A stretch of 42,805 nt of DNA from Streptomyces sp. JHA26. Its GTDB lineage: Bacteria > Actinomycetota > Actinomycetes > Streptomycetales > Streptomycetaceae. Below the pieces are notes generated by a model. It saw only the letters and a list, made by a program, of their open reading frames with translations. It did not search any database and was not told where the DNA came from. The translations under genes and the position numbers were made by a program. Location: positions 1-42,805 of the forward strand of contig NZ_BDJC01000056.1 of assembly GCF_002005565.1 (NCBI RefSeq). Reading direction: 5' to 3'. This document shows positions 7,538 through 15,769 of this stretch, piece after piece; positions within the stretch are counted from its first letter, which is position 1, and every line of letters starts with the position of its first letter.

Positions 7538-8296
7538 TCAGGCGCCGTCCGGCCGGATCCGTTCCGTCTGTTCGCGCTGGTAGGCCGTGTAGGCGTCGCG
7601 AAGGGCCGCGCCCGGCCAGCGGGGCGGCAGGAGTTCCGGCGGCAGGACCGGGTCGGCGAGCAGATGCCGCACGACGGCCGCGAAGGCGGCGAGCCGGCCG
7701 GCCGGCCGCAGTGACCCCTCGACGTGGGCGAGCAGGGCCCGGGCCGTCGCGGCCCAGGCGTCCAGCGGCCACAGCTCCGCGGCCAGCTCGCGGGCCGGCC
7801 GCGCGGGGCGGGCGGTGCACCGCTCGGCCACCGCGTCGAGGTCGCCGGGCAGCGGGCGACTCAGGTTGGCGGGACGCAGCCACACCCCCTCGCGCAGTTC
7901 GGCCAGGCGCAGCGCGGCGAGCCGGGTGCGCAGTTCCGCGCGTTCGGCGGGGCCGCGTCCGGTCGCGGTGATCACGACCATCTCCCAGTCGCCGTCCCAC
8001 GCGCGCGTGTGCGGACGCACCGCCTCGTCCTGGCGCCGCTGGCGTTCGAGGAGCCGCTCGCTCAGCCGGTAGCCGGTGCCGGTGCGCCGCAGGTCCCCCG
8101 CGCTCACCATCCGGCTGAGCGCCGCCCGCGCGGTGGACCCGCCGACGTCGAAGCGCTGCACGAGCCGCATCAGGTCCCTGACCGGCAGTTCGGGGGGGTG
8201 CGTACCGAGCAGCAGGCTCAGCACGACCGACCGCGCCGACAGCGGGCGCAGCACCGGCTCGCCCAAGGGCGCGGGGGCGGCGGGCGGCGGGGACAC
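7538..8296 (-). CDS. PaaX-family transcriptional regulator
   Basis: About 252 residues. The N-terminal winged helix contains the PaaX-family signature LSARSVVLSLLLGTHPPELPVRDL, of which VQRFDVGGSTARAALSRMV is the recognition region. A central segment includes WDGDWEMVVIT, typical of the family, and the C-terminus has WPGAALRDAYTAYQRE. PaaX of phenylacetate degradation senses phenylacetyl-CoA, so an acyl-CoA ligand is plausible. There is no ATG and no clear ribosome site; GTG 8296 is chosen because GTG 8332 would start inside the operator. It is divergent from aidB, its presumed target. It is convergent with the OYE gene. Confidence 0.82.
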   Translation of the reverse strand: MSPPPAAPAPLGEPVLRPLSARSVVLSLLLGTHPPELPVRDLMRLVQRFDVGGSTARAALSRMVSAGDLRRTGTGYRLSERLLERQRRQDEAVRPHTRAWDGDWEMVVITATGRGPAERAELRTRLAALRLAELREGVWLRPANLSRPLPGDLDAVAERCTARPARPARELAAELWPLDAWAATARALLAHVEGSLRPAGRLAAFAAVVRHLLADPVLPPELLPPRWPGAALRDAYTAYQREQTERIRPDGA

Positions 8297-8323
8297 GCAC
8301 GTACTGTACGTGCCGTACCCGGG

Positions 8324-8363
8324 GTGTTGCACTATTGCTGCGGCCGTAGAGACGGTGCAACAC
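8324..8363. promoter_or_regulatory. PaaX operator candidate between paaX-like gene and aidB
   Basis: GTGTTGCAC (8324-8332) and GTGCAACAC (8355-8363) form a perfect 9-bp inverted repeat with a 22-bp spacer. The right arm ends 7 bases before the aidB ATG. A second small repeat with GTAC half-sites lies at 8301-8318. The placement covers both promoters, so one bound protein could control both genes. Confidence 0.6.
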
Positions 8364-8370
8364 TCGGGTC

Positions 8371-10059
8371 ATGACGACACGCGCGCAGGAGCCGTACCAG
8401 TCCGGGGGAACCGCGGGTGGCCCGCAGGGGTACGCCACGCACGACGTCACCAACCAGCCCCCTCCCTTGGCGCCGTACGACGCCTGCGAGGACGCGGCCC
8501 TGCTGGAGGGGGTGCGGCGGGAGGGCGCGGGGTGGGCCGAGCAGGAGCTGCGGCGGCTCGGCCTGCGGGCGGGCAGCGTCCAGGCGCAGGAGTGGGGCGA
8601 GCTGGCCAACCGCCACGAGCCCGTGCTGCGCACCCACGACCGGTACGGCAACCGGATCGACGAGGTCGAGTACCACCCGAGCTGGCACCACCTGATGCGG
8701 GTGGCGGTCGGCGAGGGCCTCGCCGCCTCGGCCTGGGCGGACGACCGGCCGGGCGCCCACGTCGCGCGGACGGCGGGCGGACTGGTCTGGGGGCACACCG
8801 AGGCGGGGCACGGCTGCCCGACGTCGATGACGTACGCGGCGGTCCCCACGCTGCGCCGGCAGCCGGAGCTGGCCAAGGTCTACGAACCGCTGCTGACCAG
8901 CCGGGAGTACGAGCCGGGGCTGCGCACGCCCACGGAGAAGCGCGGCCTGCTGGCCGGCATGGGGATGACCGAGAAGCAGGGCGGCTCGGACGTGCGGACC
9001 AACACCACGACGGCCACCCCCACCGCCGAGCCCGGCGTCCACACGCTGCGCGGGCACAAGTGGTTCACGTCGGCGCCGATGTGCGACGTGTTCCTGGTGC
9101 TGGCCCAGGCGCCCGGCGGGCTCTCCTGTTTCCTGGTGCCGCGCGTGCTGCCCGACGGCACCCGCAACACCTTCCGCGTCCAGCGGCTGAAGGACAAGCT
9201 CGGCAACCGGTCCAACGCCTCCTCGGAACCGGAGTTCGACGGGACGGTCGCCTGGCTGGTGGGGCCCGAGGGGCAGGGCGTCAAGACGATCATCGAGATG
9301 GTCAACTGCACCCGGCTGGACTGCGTGATGTCGTCGGCGACGCTGATGCGCAAGACGCTCGTCGAGGCCGGTCACCACGTCCGGCACCGCAGCGCGTTCG
9401 GCGCCCGGCTGATCGACCAGCCGCTGATGCGCAACGTCCTGGCCGACCTGGCACTGGAGTCGGAGGCCGCGACGACGCTCACCCTGCGGCTGGCCGGCGC
9501 CGCCGACCGGGCGGTGCGCGGGGACGCCGGGGAGGCGGCGTTCCGGCGGATCGCCACCGCCGTCGGCAAGTACTGGGTGACCAAGCGGGGTCCGGCGTTC
9601 ACCGCGGAGGCCCTGGAGTGCCTGGGCGGCAACGGCTACGTGGAGGAGTCTGGCATGCCCCGCCACTACCGCGAGGCGCCGCTGCTGTCGATCTGGGAGG
9701 GCTCGGGGAACGTCAACGCCCTCGACGTCCTGCGGGCGCTCGGCCGGTCGCCGGAGACCGCGCACGCCCTGTTCGGGGAGCTGTCCCTCGCGCGCGGGGC
9801 GGACGCCCGGCTGGACGCGGCCGTGGCCCGGCTGGAGACGGGGCTGACCACGGCGTCCGAGACCGGGGCCCGCCGCCTGGTGGAGCTGATGGCCCTCACC
9901 CTCCAGGCGTCCCTCCTCGTCCGGCACGCCCCGCCCGCCGTCGCCGACGCCTTCTGCGCGAGCCGGCTGGGCGGCGACTGGGGGCACGCCTTCGGCACGC
10001 TGCCGGACGGGGCCGATCTCGACGGCATCCTGGGAAGGGCGTTGCCGGGCGAGGACTGA
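8371..10059 (+). CDS. aidB: AidB-like acyl-CoA dehydrogenase-family flavoprotein
   Basis: About 562 residues, longer than ordinary acyl-CoA dehydrogenases and close to E. coli AidB in length and order of motifs: VTNQPPPL, REGAGWAEQEL, MGMTEKQGGSDVRTNTT, GHKWFTSAPM, LSCFLVPRVLPDGTRN, RLKDKLGNRSNASSE, ALECLGGNGYVEESGMPR and SIWEGSGN. E. coli AidB binds FAD and DNA and is part of the adaptive response to alkylating agents. No alkyltransferase or glycosylase gene is adjacent, so the link to alkylation is from family only. A PaaX-type regulator is divergent and a strong inverted repeat overlaps the promoter. No clear ribosome site precedes the ATG. Confidence 0.93.
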   Translation: MTTRAQEPYQSGGTAGGPQGYATHDVTNQPPPLAPYDACEDAALLEGVRREGAGWAEQELRRLGLRAGSVQAQEWGELANRHEPVLRTHDRYGNRIDEVEYHPSWHHLMRVAVGEGLAASAWADDRPGAHVARTAGGLVWGHTEAGHGCPTSMTYAAVPTLRRQPELAKVYEPLLTSREYEPGLRTPTEKRGLLAGMGMTEKQGGSDVRTNTTTATPTAEPGVHTLRGHKWFTSAPMCDVFLVLAQAPGGLSCFLVPRVLPDGTRNTFRVQRLKDKLGNRSNASSEPEFDGTVAWLVGPEGQGVKTIIEMVNCTRLDCVMSSATLMRKTLVEAGHHVRHRSAFGARLIDQPLMRNVLADLALESEAATTLTLRLAGAADRAVRGDAGEAAFRRIATAVGKYWVTKRGPAFTAEALECLGGNGYVEESGMPRHYREAPLLSIWEGSGNVNALDVLRALGRSPETAHALFGELSLARGADARLDAAVARLETGLTTASETGARRLVELMALTLQASLLVRHAPPAVADAFCASRLGGDWGHAFGTLPDGADLDGILGRALPGED

Positions 10060-10209
10060 GCACCGTGCGCCCGGGCACCTCCCCGGACCCGACACCACCG
10101 CTCCGGCCTGCGGCGACGCCCTTTCCAGGGGTGACTGTCAGTGGCCGGGTGCAGACTGGCCGGTGTCCGAGACGAAGGCGTCGACGGCGACGCCGCGGAG
10201 GTGATCGGC

Positions 10210-11295
10210 ATGACCGAGGTACTGCTCGCCGTGGGCACCCGCAAGGGCCTGTTCATCGGGCGCCGACGGGGTGGCACCTGGGAGTTCGACGAAAGCCCCT
10301 ACTTCAACGCGCAGGCCGTCTACTCGGTCGCCGTCGACACCCGCGGCGACACCCCGCGGCTGCTGGCCGGCGGCGACAGCGCGCACTGGGGCCCGTCGGT
10401 GTTCCACTCCGACGACCTGGGCCGGACCTGGACGGAACCGGCGCGGCCGGCCGTCAGGTTCCCCAAGGACACGGGTGCCTCGCTGGAGCGCGTGTGGCAG
10501 CTGCACCCGTCCGCCGCGGAGCCGGACGTCGTGTACGCGGGCACGGAACCGGCCGCGCTGTACCGGTCGGAGGACCGCGGGGAGAGCTTCGAGCTGGTCC
10601 GCCCCCTGTGGGAGCACCCCACACGGTCGCGGTGGGTGCCGGGCGGCGGCGGTGAGGGGCTGCACACCGTCCTCACCGACCGGCGCGACCCGGACTCGGT
10701 GACGGTCGCCGTCTCGACCGCGGGCGTCTTCCGCACCACCGACGGCGGCGCGAGCTGGACACCGTCCAACTCGGGCGTCTCCGCGGTGTTCCTGCCGGAC
10801 CCGGACCCGGAGTTCGGCCAGTGCGTGCACAAGGTCGCGCGGGACGCGGCCACCCCGGACCGGCTCTATCTGCAGAACCACTGGGGCGTGTACCGCAGCG
10901 ACGACGCGGGCGCCCACTGGACGGACATCGGCGAGGGGCTGCCGTCCACGTTCGGTTTCGCGGTGGCCGCCCACCCGCACCGCGGCGACACGGCGTACGT
11001 GTTCCCGATCAACGCCGACGCGGACCGCGTCCCGGCCGGTCGCCGATGCCGGGTGTTCCGCACGGCCGACGCGGGCCGGAGCTGGGAGCCGTTGACGGCG
11101 GGGCTGCCGCAGGAGGACCACTACGGCACGGTGCTGCGCGACGCGATGAGCACCGACGACGCCGAGCAGGCCGGCGTGTACTTCGGCAACCGCAACGGCG
11201 AGGTGTTCGCGTCGGCGGACGACGGCGACAGCTGGCGGCAGTTGGCCTCCCACCTGCCGGACGTCCTGTGCGTCCGGGCCGCGGTCGTCGGGTGA
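10210..11295 (+). CDS. BNR/sialidase-type beta-propeller protein
   Basis: About 361 residues, soluble, no signal peptide. Asp-box motifs recur: SDDLGRTWTEP, SEDRGESFELV, TTDGGASWTPS, SDDAGAHWTDI, TADAGRSWEP and SADDGDSWRQ. These mark a six-bladed propeller of the sialidase/VPS10 type. Conserved sialidase catalytic residues could not be identified, so it is probably not a true sialidase. The opening VLLAVGTRKGLFIG is common in actinobacterial exo-alpha-sialidase-like annotations. The ATG at 10210 has a GGAG site ten bases upstream. It follows aidB on the same strand after 150 bases, so co-transcription is possible but not shown. Function unknown. Confidence 0.8.
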   Translation: MTEVLLAVGTRKGLFIGRRRGGTWEFDESPYFNAQAVYSVAVDTRGDTPRLLAGGDSAHWGPSVFHSDDLGRTWTEPARPAVRFPKDTGASLERVWQLHPSAAEPDVVYAGTEPAALYRSEDRGESFELVRPLWEHPTRSRWVPGGGGEGLHTVLTDRRDPDSVTVAVSTAGVFRTTDGGASWTPSNSGVSAVFLPDPDPEFGQCVHKVARDAATPDRLYLQNHWGVYRSDDAGAHWTDIGEGLPSTFGFAVAAHPHRGDTAYVFPINADADRVPAGRRCRVFRTADAGRSWEPLTAGLPQEDHYGTVLRDAMSTDDAEQAGVYFGNRNGEVFASADDGDSWRQLASHLPDVLCVRAAVVG

Positions 11296-11316
11296 CACCG
11301 CGGCGCCCGACACCGG

Positions 11317-11339
11317 CGCCGGCCCCGCCGGGGCCGGCG
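11317..11339 (+). terminator. Stem-loop terminator after the propeller gene
   Basis: A perfect 10-bp stem of CGCCGGCCCC and GGGGCCGGCG closes a 3-base GCC loop, 21 bases past the stop codon. No T tract. Confidence 0.65.
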
Positions 11340-11596
11340 GTCGCCGGGTCGGGCAGGTCCTCGCCACGCCGGTCGGCTTCACGCGTCCGCCGACGACCGT
11401 GATCGGCGGCGGACCGGCCGGGCCCGGCCGTCCCCCGTCGGCCGGGATCCGCGGCGTCGTGCACGAACGCTCGCTTCCGCCGGCCATCGGCACCCTGCCG
11501 ATCGTCCTGTCCGACCGGGCCCGCGCCGGGGCCGTGGGCGCGCCCCGCCGGAGAGCGCACTCGCGTACGGCGCGGAGGCGGCCCGACCGCGGACCG
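11340..11596. other. Intergenic stretch without a recognisable gene
   Basis: With the terminator, this completes a 301-base gap between the propeller gene and ung. Six-frame translations give only Arg/Pro/Gly-rich sequence with no family resemblance. I see no promoter or repeat worth naming. Confidence 0.5.
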
Positions 11597-12274
11597 CTAC
11601 GGCAGGCGCCAGTCCACCGGCTCGGCTCCCTGCTGCACCAGGAGCTCGTTGGCCCGGCTGAACGGGCGGGAACCGAAGAAGCCGCGGTCCGCGGACATCG
11701 GCGAGGGATGCGCCGACTCGATCGCCGGAGAACCGCCGAGCAGGGGGCGCAGGTTGCGCGCGTCGCGTCCCCACAGGATGGACACCAACGGCTTGCCACG
11801 CGCGACGAGGGCACGGATGGCCTGTTCCGTGACCTCCTCCCAGCCCTTGCCGCGGTGGGCTCCCGGCTTGCGCGGGGCCGTGGTCAGCGCCCGGTTCAGC
11901 AGCAGCACGCCCTGGCGGGTCCACGGGGTCAGGTCACCGTTGGAGGGCCGGGGCAGGCCCAGGTCCGTGTGCATCTCCCGGTAGATGTTCTCCAGGCTGC
12001 CCGGCAGGGACCGCACCTCCGGCGAGACCGCGAAGCTCAGGCCGATCGCCATTCCCGGTGTCGGGTACGGGTCCTGACCGACGATCAGGACCCGGACGTC
12101 GTCGAAGGGTTGCTGGAACGCCCGCAGGACGTTCGCCCCCGACGGGAGGTACGTCCGGCCCGCCGCCACCTCGGCGCGCAGGAAGTCGCCCATGCCCGCG
12201 ATACGTCCGGCGACCGGGTCCAGGGCCTTCGCCCAGCCGGCTTCGACAAGTTCATGCAACGGTCGTGGTGCCAC
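11597..12274 (-). CDS. ung: Uracil-DNA glycosylase, family 1
   Basis: About 225 residues, the normal length. It removes uracil from DNA to start base-excision repair in the cytoplasm. The water-activating motif GQDPYPTPG is present near residues 66-74, the LLLNRALTT segment follows, and the Leu-intercalation loop HPSPMSADRGFFGSRPFS lies near the C-terminus. The start is GTG at 12274 with an AGG ribosome site; it gives the MAPRPL N-terminus usual for one of the Streptomyces Ung paralogues. It is divergent from the kinase-like gene. Streptomyces often encode two Ung proteins; only this one is in view. Confidence 0.95.
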   Translation of the reverse strand: MAPRPLHELVEAGWAKALDPVAGRIAGMGDFLRAEVAAGRTYLPSGANVLRAFQQPFDDVRVLIVGQDPYPTPGMAIGLSFAVSPEVRSLPGSLENIYREMHTDLGLPRPSNGDLTPWTRQGVLLLNRALTTAPRKPGAHRGKGWEEVTEQAIRALVARGKPLVSILWGRDARNLRPLLGGSPAIESAHPSPMSADRGFFGSRPFSRANELLVQQGAEPVDWRLP

Positions 12275-12309
12275 GCTGCCTCACTCTACTGGCCGACACC
12301 GACAGCCCG

Positions 12310-12337
12310 GACCGGCGGACCGGCGGACCGGCGGACC
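12310..12337. repeat. Short tandem repeat, 3.5 copies of GACCGGCG
   Basis: Three exact 8-base units followed by GACC, in the gap between ung and the kinase-like gene. Such an array may change copy number by slippage. Confidence 0.8.
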
Positions 12338-12445
12338 TGCCCTGCGGGGTCCACCGCGCCACCGGGCGCTACTCTTCCTCCTCTGTCAGCGTCGGCCGGC
12401 GGTCGCGGAGTCCGCCCGGCCGGTCATCGGGGAGGGAGGAACGCG

Positions 12446-13450
12446 GTGCGTCCTGCACCCGGCACGGCGGCCGGTTCCGGTTTCCTGGCCGTGGACTCCG
12501 GTGGTTCCGGGCTCCGCGTCGTCGTCGGCACCGTCGGCGAGGGCGGACGCGGGCCGCTGGGGCGGCGTGCGTCACGGGAGCCCGTGCGCACCGGGGTGCG
12601 CGGCATCGAGCCCGGGCACCTGCTGGAGCAGCTGGTGCCCATGGCCCGGGAGCTGGCCGAAGGGGCCGGCGTGGACCGGATCGGCACCGTGGTGGTCGGG
12701 GCCGCCGGGCTCGCGACCCTGGGCGACGCCCTGCGCGCCGAACTGCCCGGCGCCCTGGGTCGGGAGCTGGGGGTGCGCACGGTCGCGCTCGTCGCCGACG
12801 CCGTCACCGCCTACGTGGGCGCCCTCGGCCCCCGCGCCGGAGCCGTGGTGGCCGCCGGCACGGGCCTGATCGCGACCGGCACCGACCTGGCCCGCTGGCG
12901 CCGGGCGGACGGCTGGGGGCACCTGCTCGGCGACTGCGGCGGCGGCGCCTGGATCGGGCGGGCCGGCCTGGAGGCGGCGTTGCGCGCCCACGACGGGCGG
13001 GAGGGCGGTTCCGCGCTGCTGCTGGCCCGCGCCGAGGAGCGGTTCGGACCGGTCGGGGGGCTGCCCGGCAAGCTGTACCCGCGCACCGACCGTCCCGCCG
13101 TGCTCGCCTCCTTCGCGCCCGAGGTGGCGGCCTGCGCGGACGGCGACCCCGTCGCCCGGGGCATCCTGCGGGCCGCCGCCCGGCACATGGCCGACTCGGC
13201 CGCCGCGGTCTGCCCGCCCCGCGGCGAGCCCCTGATCACCGTCACCGGCGGCCTGCTGAAGATGGGCGACCCCCTGGCCGTACCGCTCGGGGAGGAGCTG
13301 GAGAAGCGACTGCCGCATGCGCGTCGGGTGGCGGCCGAGGGCGATCCGCTGCACGGGTCCGTACGCATCGCGACCGATCTGGCGACGGGCTCCCTCACCC
13401 TTCCGGGTGATGGACGGATGCTGTTCGTGACGACGGTTCCGGGCGGCTGA
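12446..13450 (+). CDS. BadF/BadG-type ATPase, N-acetylglucosamine-kinase-like
   Basis: About 334 residues of the ASKHA fold. Phosphate-1 loop: LAVDSGGSGLRVVVGTV near residues 13-29. Phosphate-2 and adenosine motifs: AGAVVAAGTGLIATG, GWGHLLGDCGGGAWIGR (typical of GlcNAc kinases) and ITVTGGLLKMGDPL. It probably phosphorylates N-acetylglucosamine or a related amino sugar; the BadF annotation is structural only. The GTG at 12446 has a GGGAGGGAGGA ribosome site and places the phosphate-1 loop at the usual distance from the N-terminus. A DasR-like palindrome lies about 2.3 kb away near the lactonase gene, consistent with amino-sugar metabolism but not proof. Confidence 0.8.
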   Translation: MRPAPGTAAGSGFLAVDSGGSGLRVVVGTVGEGGRGPLGRRASREPVRTGVRGIEPGHLLEQLVPMARELAEGAGVDRIGTVVVGAAGLATLGDALRAELPGALGRELGVRTVALVADAVTAYVGALGPRAGAVVAAGTGLIATGTDLARWRRADGWGHLLGDCGGGAWIGRAGLEAALRAHDGREGGSALLLARAEERFGPVGGLPGKLYPRTDRPAVLASFAPEVAACADGDPVARGILRAAARHMADSAAAVCPPRGEPLITVTGGLLKMGDPLAVPLGEELEKRLPHARRVAAEGDPLHGSVRIATDLATGSLTLPGDGRMLFVTTVPGG

Positions 13451-13573
13451 CAACAGCCCCCCGGAGCGGGGAATCGTACCGATGTCGTCCGATCCGTACA
13501 TCACTCATCAGACAAAACCGGACGGATACCGCTCACCTGCACCCTCCCCGAACAGGGAGGCCCGGGAAACCAG

Positions 13574-13587
13574 TAACATGCGGCGCC
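13574..13587 (+). promoter_or_regulatory. Possible leaderless -10 before the CbiX-like gene
   Basis: TAACAT at 13574-13579 fits TANNNT and ends 8 bases before the ATG, and no ribosome site is visible. A 6-bp stem (CCTCCC 13543-13548, GGGAGG 13555-13560) lies just upstream. Confidence 0.3.
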
Positions 13588-14511
13588 ATGAGCTCCCCCA
13601 CTGGGCCCGCGTCCGGCCTGCCAGTACGAATGCCGCGCCCCCGACAGCCCGGGCGGCACCGCCGACCCGAGCCTCTGGTGGCTCCCGAGGGCGCGCCCGC
13701 GCTCGTCCTCGCGGTGCCGGGCACACCCAGTGGCGCCACCCGGGGCCTCGCCGACGAGATCGTGAGCATCGCCCGCTCCGAGCTGCCCGGCATCGACGCC
13801 CGCATCGGCTACCTCGACGGCGACGACGAGGAGTTCCTGTCGCTGTCGACGACGCTGGTGCGGGCCGCCGAGGAACGCACGGCCCGCTACGAGCAGGCGC
13901 GCGCCGCCGGCCTCGAGGTGAAGGAGCCCGAGGGCCCCGTCGCCGTCGTCGTGCCGCTGCTCGCCGGTCCGGACGGCGCGCTGCTGCGCCGGATCCGGCA
14001 GGCCGTCATGGACAGCCGGATCGCGGCCGAGCTGACCGACGTGCTCGGCCCGCACCCGCTGCTGGCCGAGGCGCTGCACGTGCGGCTCTCCGAGGCCGGG
14101 CTGGCCCGCGCCGACCGGGCCCGCCTGTTCACCGTGGCGACCGCCGCGGACGGCATCATCCTCGCCTCCGTCGGTGGTGACGAGGCCGTGCAGGCGGCCG
14201 GGATCACCGGCATGCTGCTGGCCGCGCGCCTCGCCGTGCCGGTGATGGCGGCGGCGCTGGACCAGGAGGGCTCGATCGCGTCCGTGGCCGAGCAGCTGCG
14301 TTCCTCCGGCTCGCACCAGCTGGCGCTCGCGCCGTACCTGATCGGCCCGGAGATCGACGCGGCCCTGCTGGAGGAGGCGGCGAAGGAGGCGGACTGCTCC
14401 AGCGCCGAGCCGCTCGGCCCGTACCCGGCGATCGGCAAGCTGACGCTGGCGAAGTACACGACGGCGCTGGGCATCTCGCCGCAGCAGCCGCAGGGCACGC
14501 CGGTCCGCTGA
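13588..14511 (+). CDS. Degenerate CbiX/sirohydrochlorin-chelatase-like protein
   Basis: About 307 residues. Two CbiX-type half domains can be followed: ALVLAVPGTPSGATRGLADEI with VAVVVPLLAGPDGALLRRIRQAV, then LGPHPLLAEALHVRLSEAGL with LFTVATAADGIILASVGGDEA and LALAPYLIGPEID. Chelatases insert Co or Fe into sirohydrochlorin through histidines. Here the GHG-type His is replaced by Pro in VPGTPSG, the usual GYH is DGA, and the PHF-type His is Tyr in APYLIG, so metal insertion is doubtful. A basic, Pro-rich N-terminus precedes the domain. No cobalamin genes are adjacent. A strong terminator follows. Confidence 0.7.
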   Translation: MSSPTGPASGLPVRMPRPRQPGRHRRPEPLVAPEGAPALVLAVPGTPSGATRGLADEIVSIARSELPGIDARIGYLDGDDEEFLSLSTTLVRAAEERTARYEQARAAGLEVKEPEGPVAVVVPLLAGPDGALLRRIRQAVMDSRIAAELTDVLGPHPLLAEALHVRLSEAGLARADRARLFTVATAADGIILASVGGDEAVQAAGITGMLLAARLAVPVMAAALDQEGSIASVAEQLRSSGSHQLALAPYLIGPEIDAALLEEAAKEADCSSAEPLGPYPAIGKLTLAKYTTALGISPQQPQGTPVR

Positions 14512-14550
14512 GGCGGACGGCACCCGCACGACCACGGCCCGTACGGCCGG

Positions 14551-14582
14551 AAGGGCCCGCCCCGGTACCGGGGCGGGCCCTT
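14551..14582. terminator. Bidirectional terminator, perfect 32-base palindrome
   Basis: Positions 14551-14566 are the exact reverse complement of 14567-14582, beginning AAGGGCCCG. It lies between the convergent CbiX-like and lactonase genes. The A and T ends give a short U run in both directions. Confidence 0.85.
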
Positions 14583-14607
14583 CGTCGTGCCCTGCGGCGG
14601 CGCGGTG

Positions 14608-15642
14608 TCAGCCGAGGACCACGCAGGACGCCGCCGCGACCGCGAGGGAGCCGGCGCGGCTGGGCACCCCCGTCGCCGGGTCGAGGGCGAACCAGGTGAC
14701 GTCTCCGGAGCGCTCGTTGGCCGCGTAGAGGAAACCGTCCGACACGGTGATCGCCCGTGGCCAGTGGCCGCCGCACGGGACGGTGGCGGTCAGCCGGAGC
14801 GCGTCGGGTTCGACGGCGAACACCGACAGCACGTCCTCCCCCCGGGTCGCGGTCCACACGAAGCGGCCGTCGGGCGAGGCGACGATGCCCGACGGGTAGG
14901 CGTCGCCGGCCGGGGCGCCGGGGAGCACCGGAACCTCGGTGAGCGGCCGCAGCGTGCCGTCGGCGGCGTCCCAGCGGCAGACGGTGACGGTCGGGGCGAG
15001 TTCGTTGACCACGTAGGCGTGGGTGCCGTCCGGGTGGAAGGCCAGGTGCCGGGGTCCCGAGCCGGGGCGCAGCGCGATCTCCCGGTGGACGGCGAGGGCG
15101 CCGTCCTTCAGTGTGCAGACGCGCACCGAGTCGGTGCCCAGGTCCACGCTGACGGCCCATCGTCCGTCGGGGTCGGGCTGCACCTGGTGGGCGTGGGGTC
15201 CCTGCTGGCGCTGGGCGTGCGGGCCGGAGCCGGTGTGCCGGAGCACGCCGGACGCGGACCGGGCGAGGGTGCCGTCGGAGCGGACCGGCACGGCGGTGAC
15301 GCTTCCGGAACCGTAGTTGGCGGTCAGGACGTGTCCGGCGAACAGGCTGAGGTGGGTCGGTCCGTCGCCCCCGACGGGCACCGGCCGCCCGGCCGGCTCG
15401 GGCTTGTCCCCGTCGACGCGGTACGCGGCCACGGCCCCCTCGGTGGTCTCGCTGACCGCGTAGAGCGTGCCGCCGTCGGGGCCGAGGGCCAGGTAGGAGG
15501 GGTCGGGAACGCTGTTCACGCTGCTCAGGACCGTCAGCGCGCCCTCGCCGGGGGTGACGGCCGCCGTCACGATCCCCGGCCCCCCGGCCGCCGTGAACGA
15601 CCCGATGAACGCCCGCCGTCGCCGTCTGCCGCCGTCCGCCAC
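14608..15642 (-). CDS. Lactonase family protein (6-phosphogluconolactonase-like propeller)
   Basis: About 344 residues. The seven-bladed propeller of the YbhE/Pgl family is seen through YLALGPDGGTLYAVSE, THLSLFAGHVLTANYGSGSVT, GPHAHQVQPDPDGRWAVSVDLG, GPRHLAFHPDGTHAYVVNEL, PSGIVASPDGRFVWTATR and HWPRAITVSDGFLYAANE. Family members hydrolyse 6-phosphogluconolactone or related sugar lactones; many are unproven. The RRRRR N-terminus has no hydrophobic stretch after it, so export is unlikely. Start is GTG 15642 with a GAGAGGGG site. A DasR-like palindrome is 92 bases upstream. Confidence 0.85.
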   Translation of the reverse strand: MADGGRRRRRAFIGSFTAAGGPGIVTAAVTPGEGALTVLSSVNSVPDPSYLALGPDGGTLYAVSETTEGAVAAYRVDGDKPEPAGRPVPVGGDGPTHLSLFAGHVLTANYGSGSVTAVPVRSDGTLARSASGVLRHTGSGPHAQRQQGPHAHQVQPDPDGRWAVSVDLGTDSVRVCTLKDGALAVHREIALRPGSGPRHLAFHPDGTHAYVVNELAPTVTVCRWDAADGTLRPLTEVPVLPGAPAGDAYPSGIVASPDGRFVWTATRGEDVLSVFAVEPDALRLTATVPCGGHWPRAITVSDGFLYAANERSGDVTWFALDPATGVPSRAGSLAVAAASCVVLG

Positions 15643-15734
15643 CGCTGACCCCTCTCGTCCCGTGCCTCGTCGGGCACCGTGTCGGGCGCCGACCGATCGT
15701 CGCCCCGGAGCGACGGTAGCAGTCGATCACGCGC

Positions 15735-15744
15735 GGTCTAGACC
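15735..15744. promoter_or_regulatory. DasR-like palindrome upstream of the lactonase gene
   Basis: GGTCTAGACC is a perfect 10-bp palindrome identical to the core of the DasR-responsive element (consensus ACTGGTCTAGACCACT). Flanking bases match only partly (A45 fits; the other five do not), so 11 of 16 positions agree. It lies between the FUSC stop and the lactonase start, 92 bases upstream of the latter. Confidence 0.5.
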
Positions 15745-15769
15745 AAATGGGTGGCGGGGTCGCGTCGGG

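Noticed and set aside
8301..8318. GTAC-flanked inverted repeat as a second PaaX operator
   Set aside because: Short half-sites and different sequence from the main 9-bp repeat; kept only as a note.
11340..11596. Translation containing VIGGGPAGPGR, resembling an FAD-binding start
   Set aside because: The resemblance is limited to a few Gly/Pro residues common in high-GC noise; no downstream domain or ribosome site.
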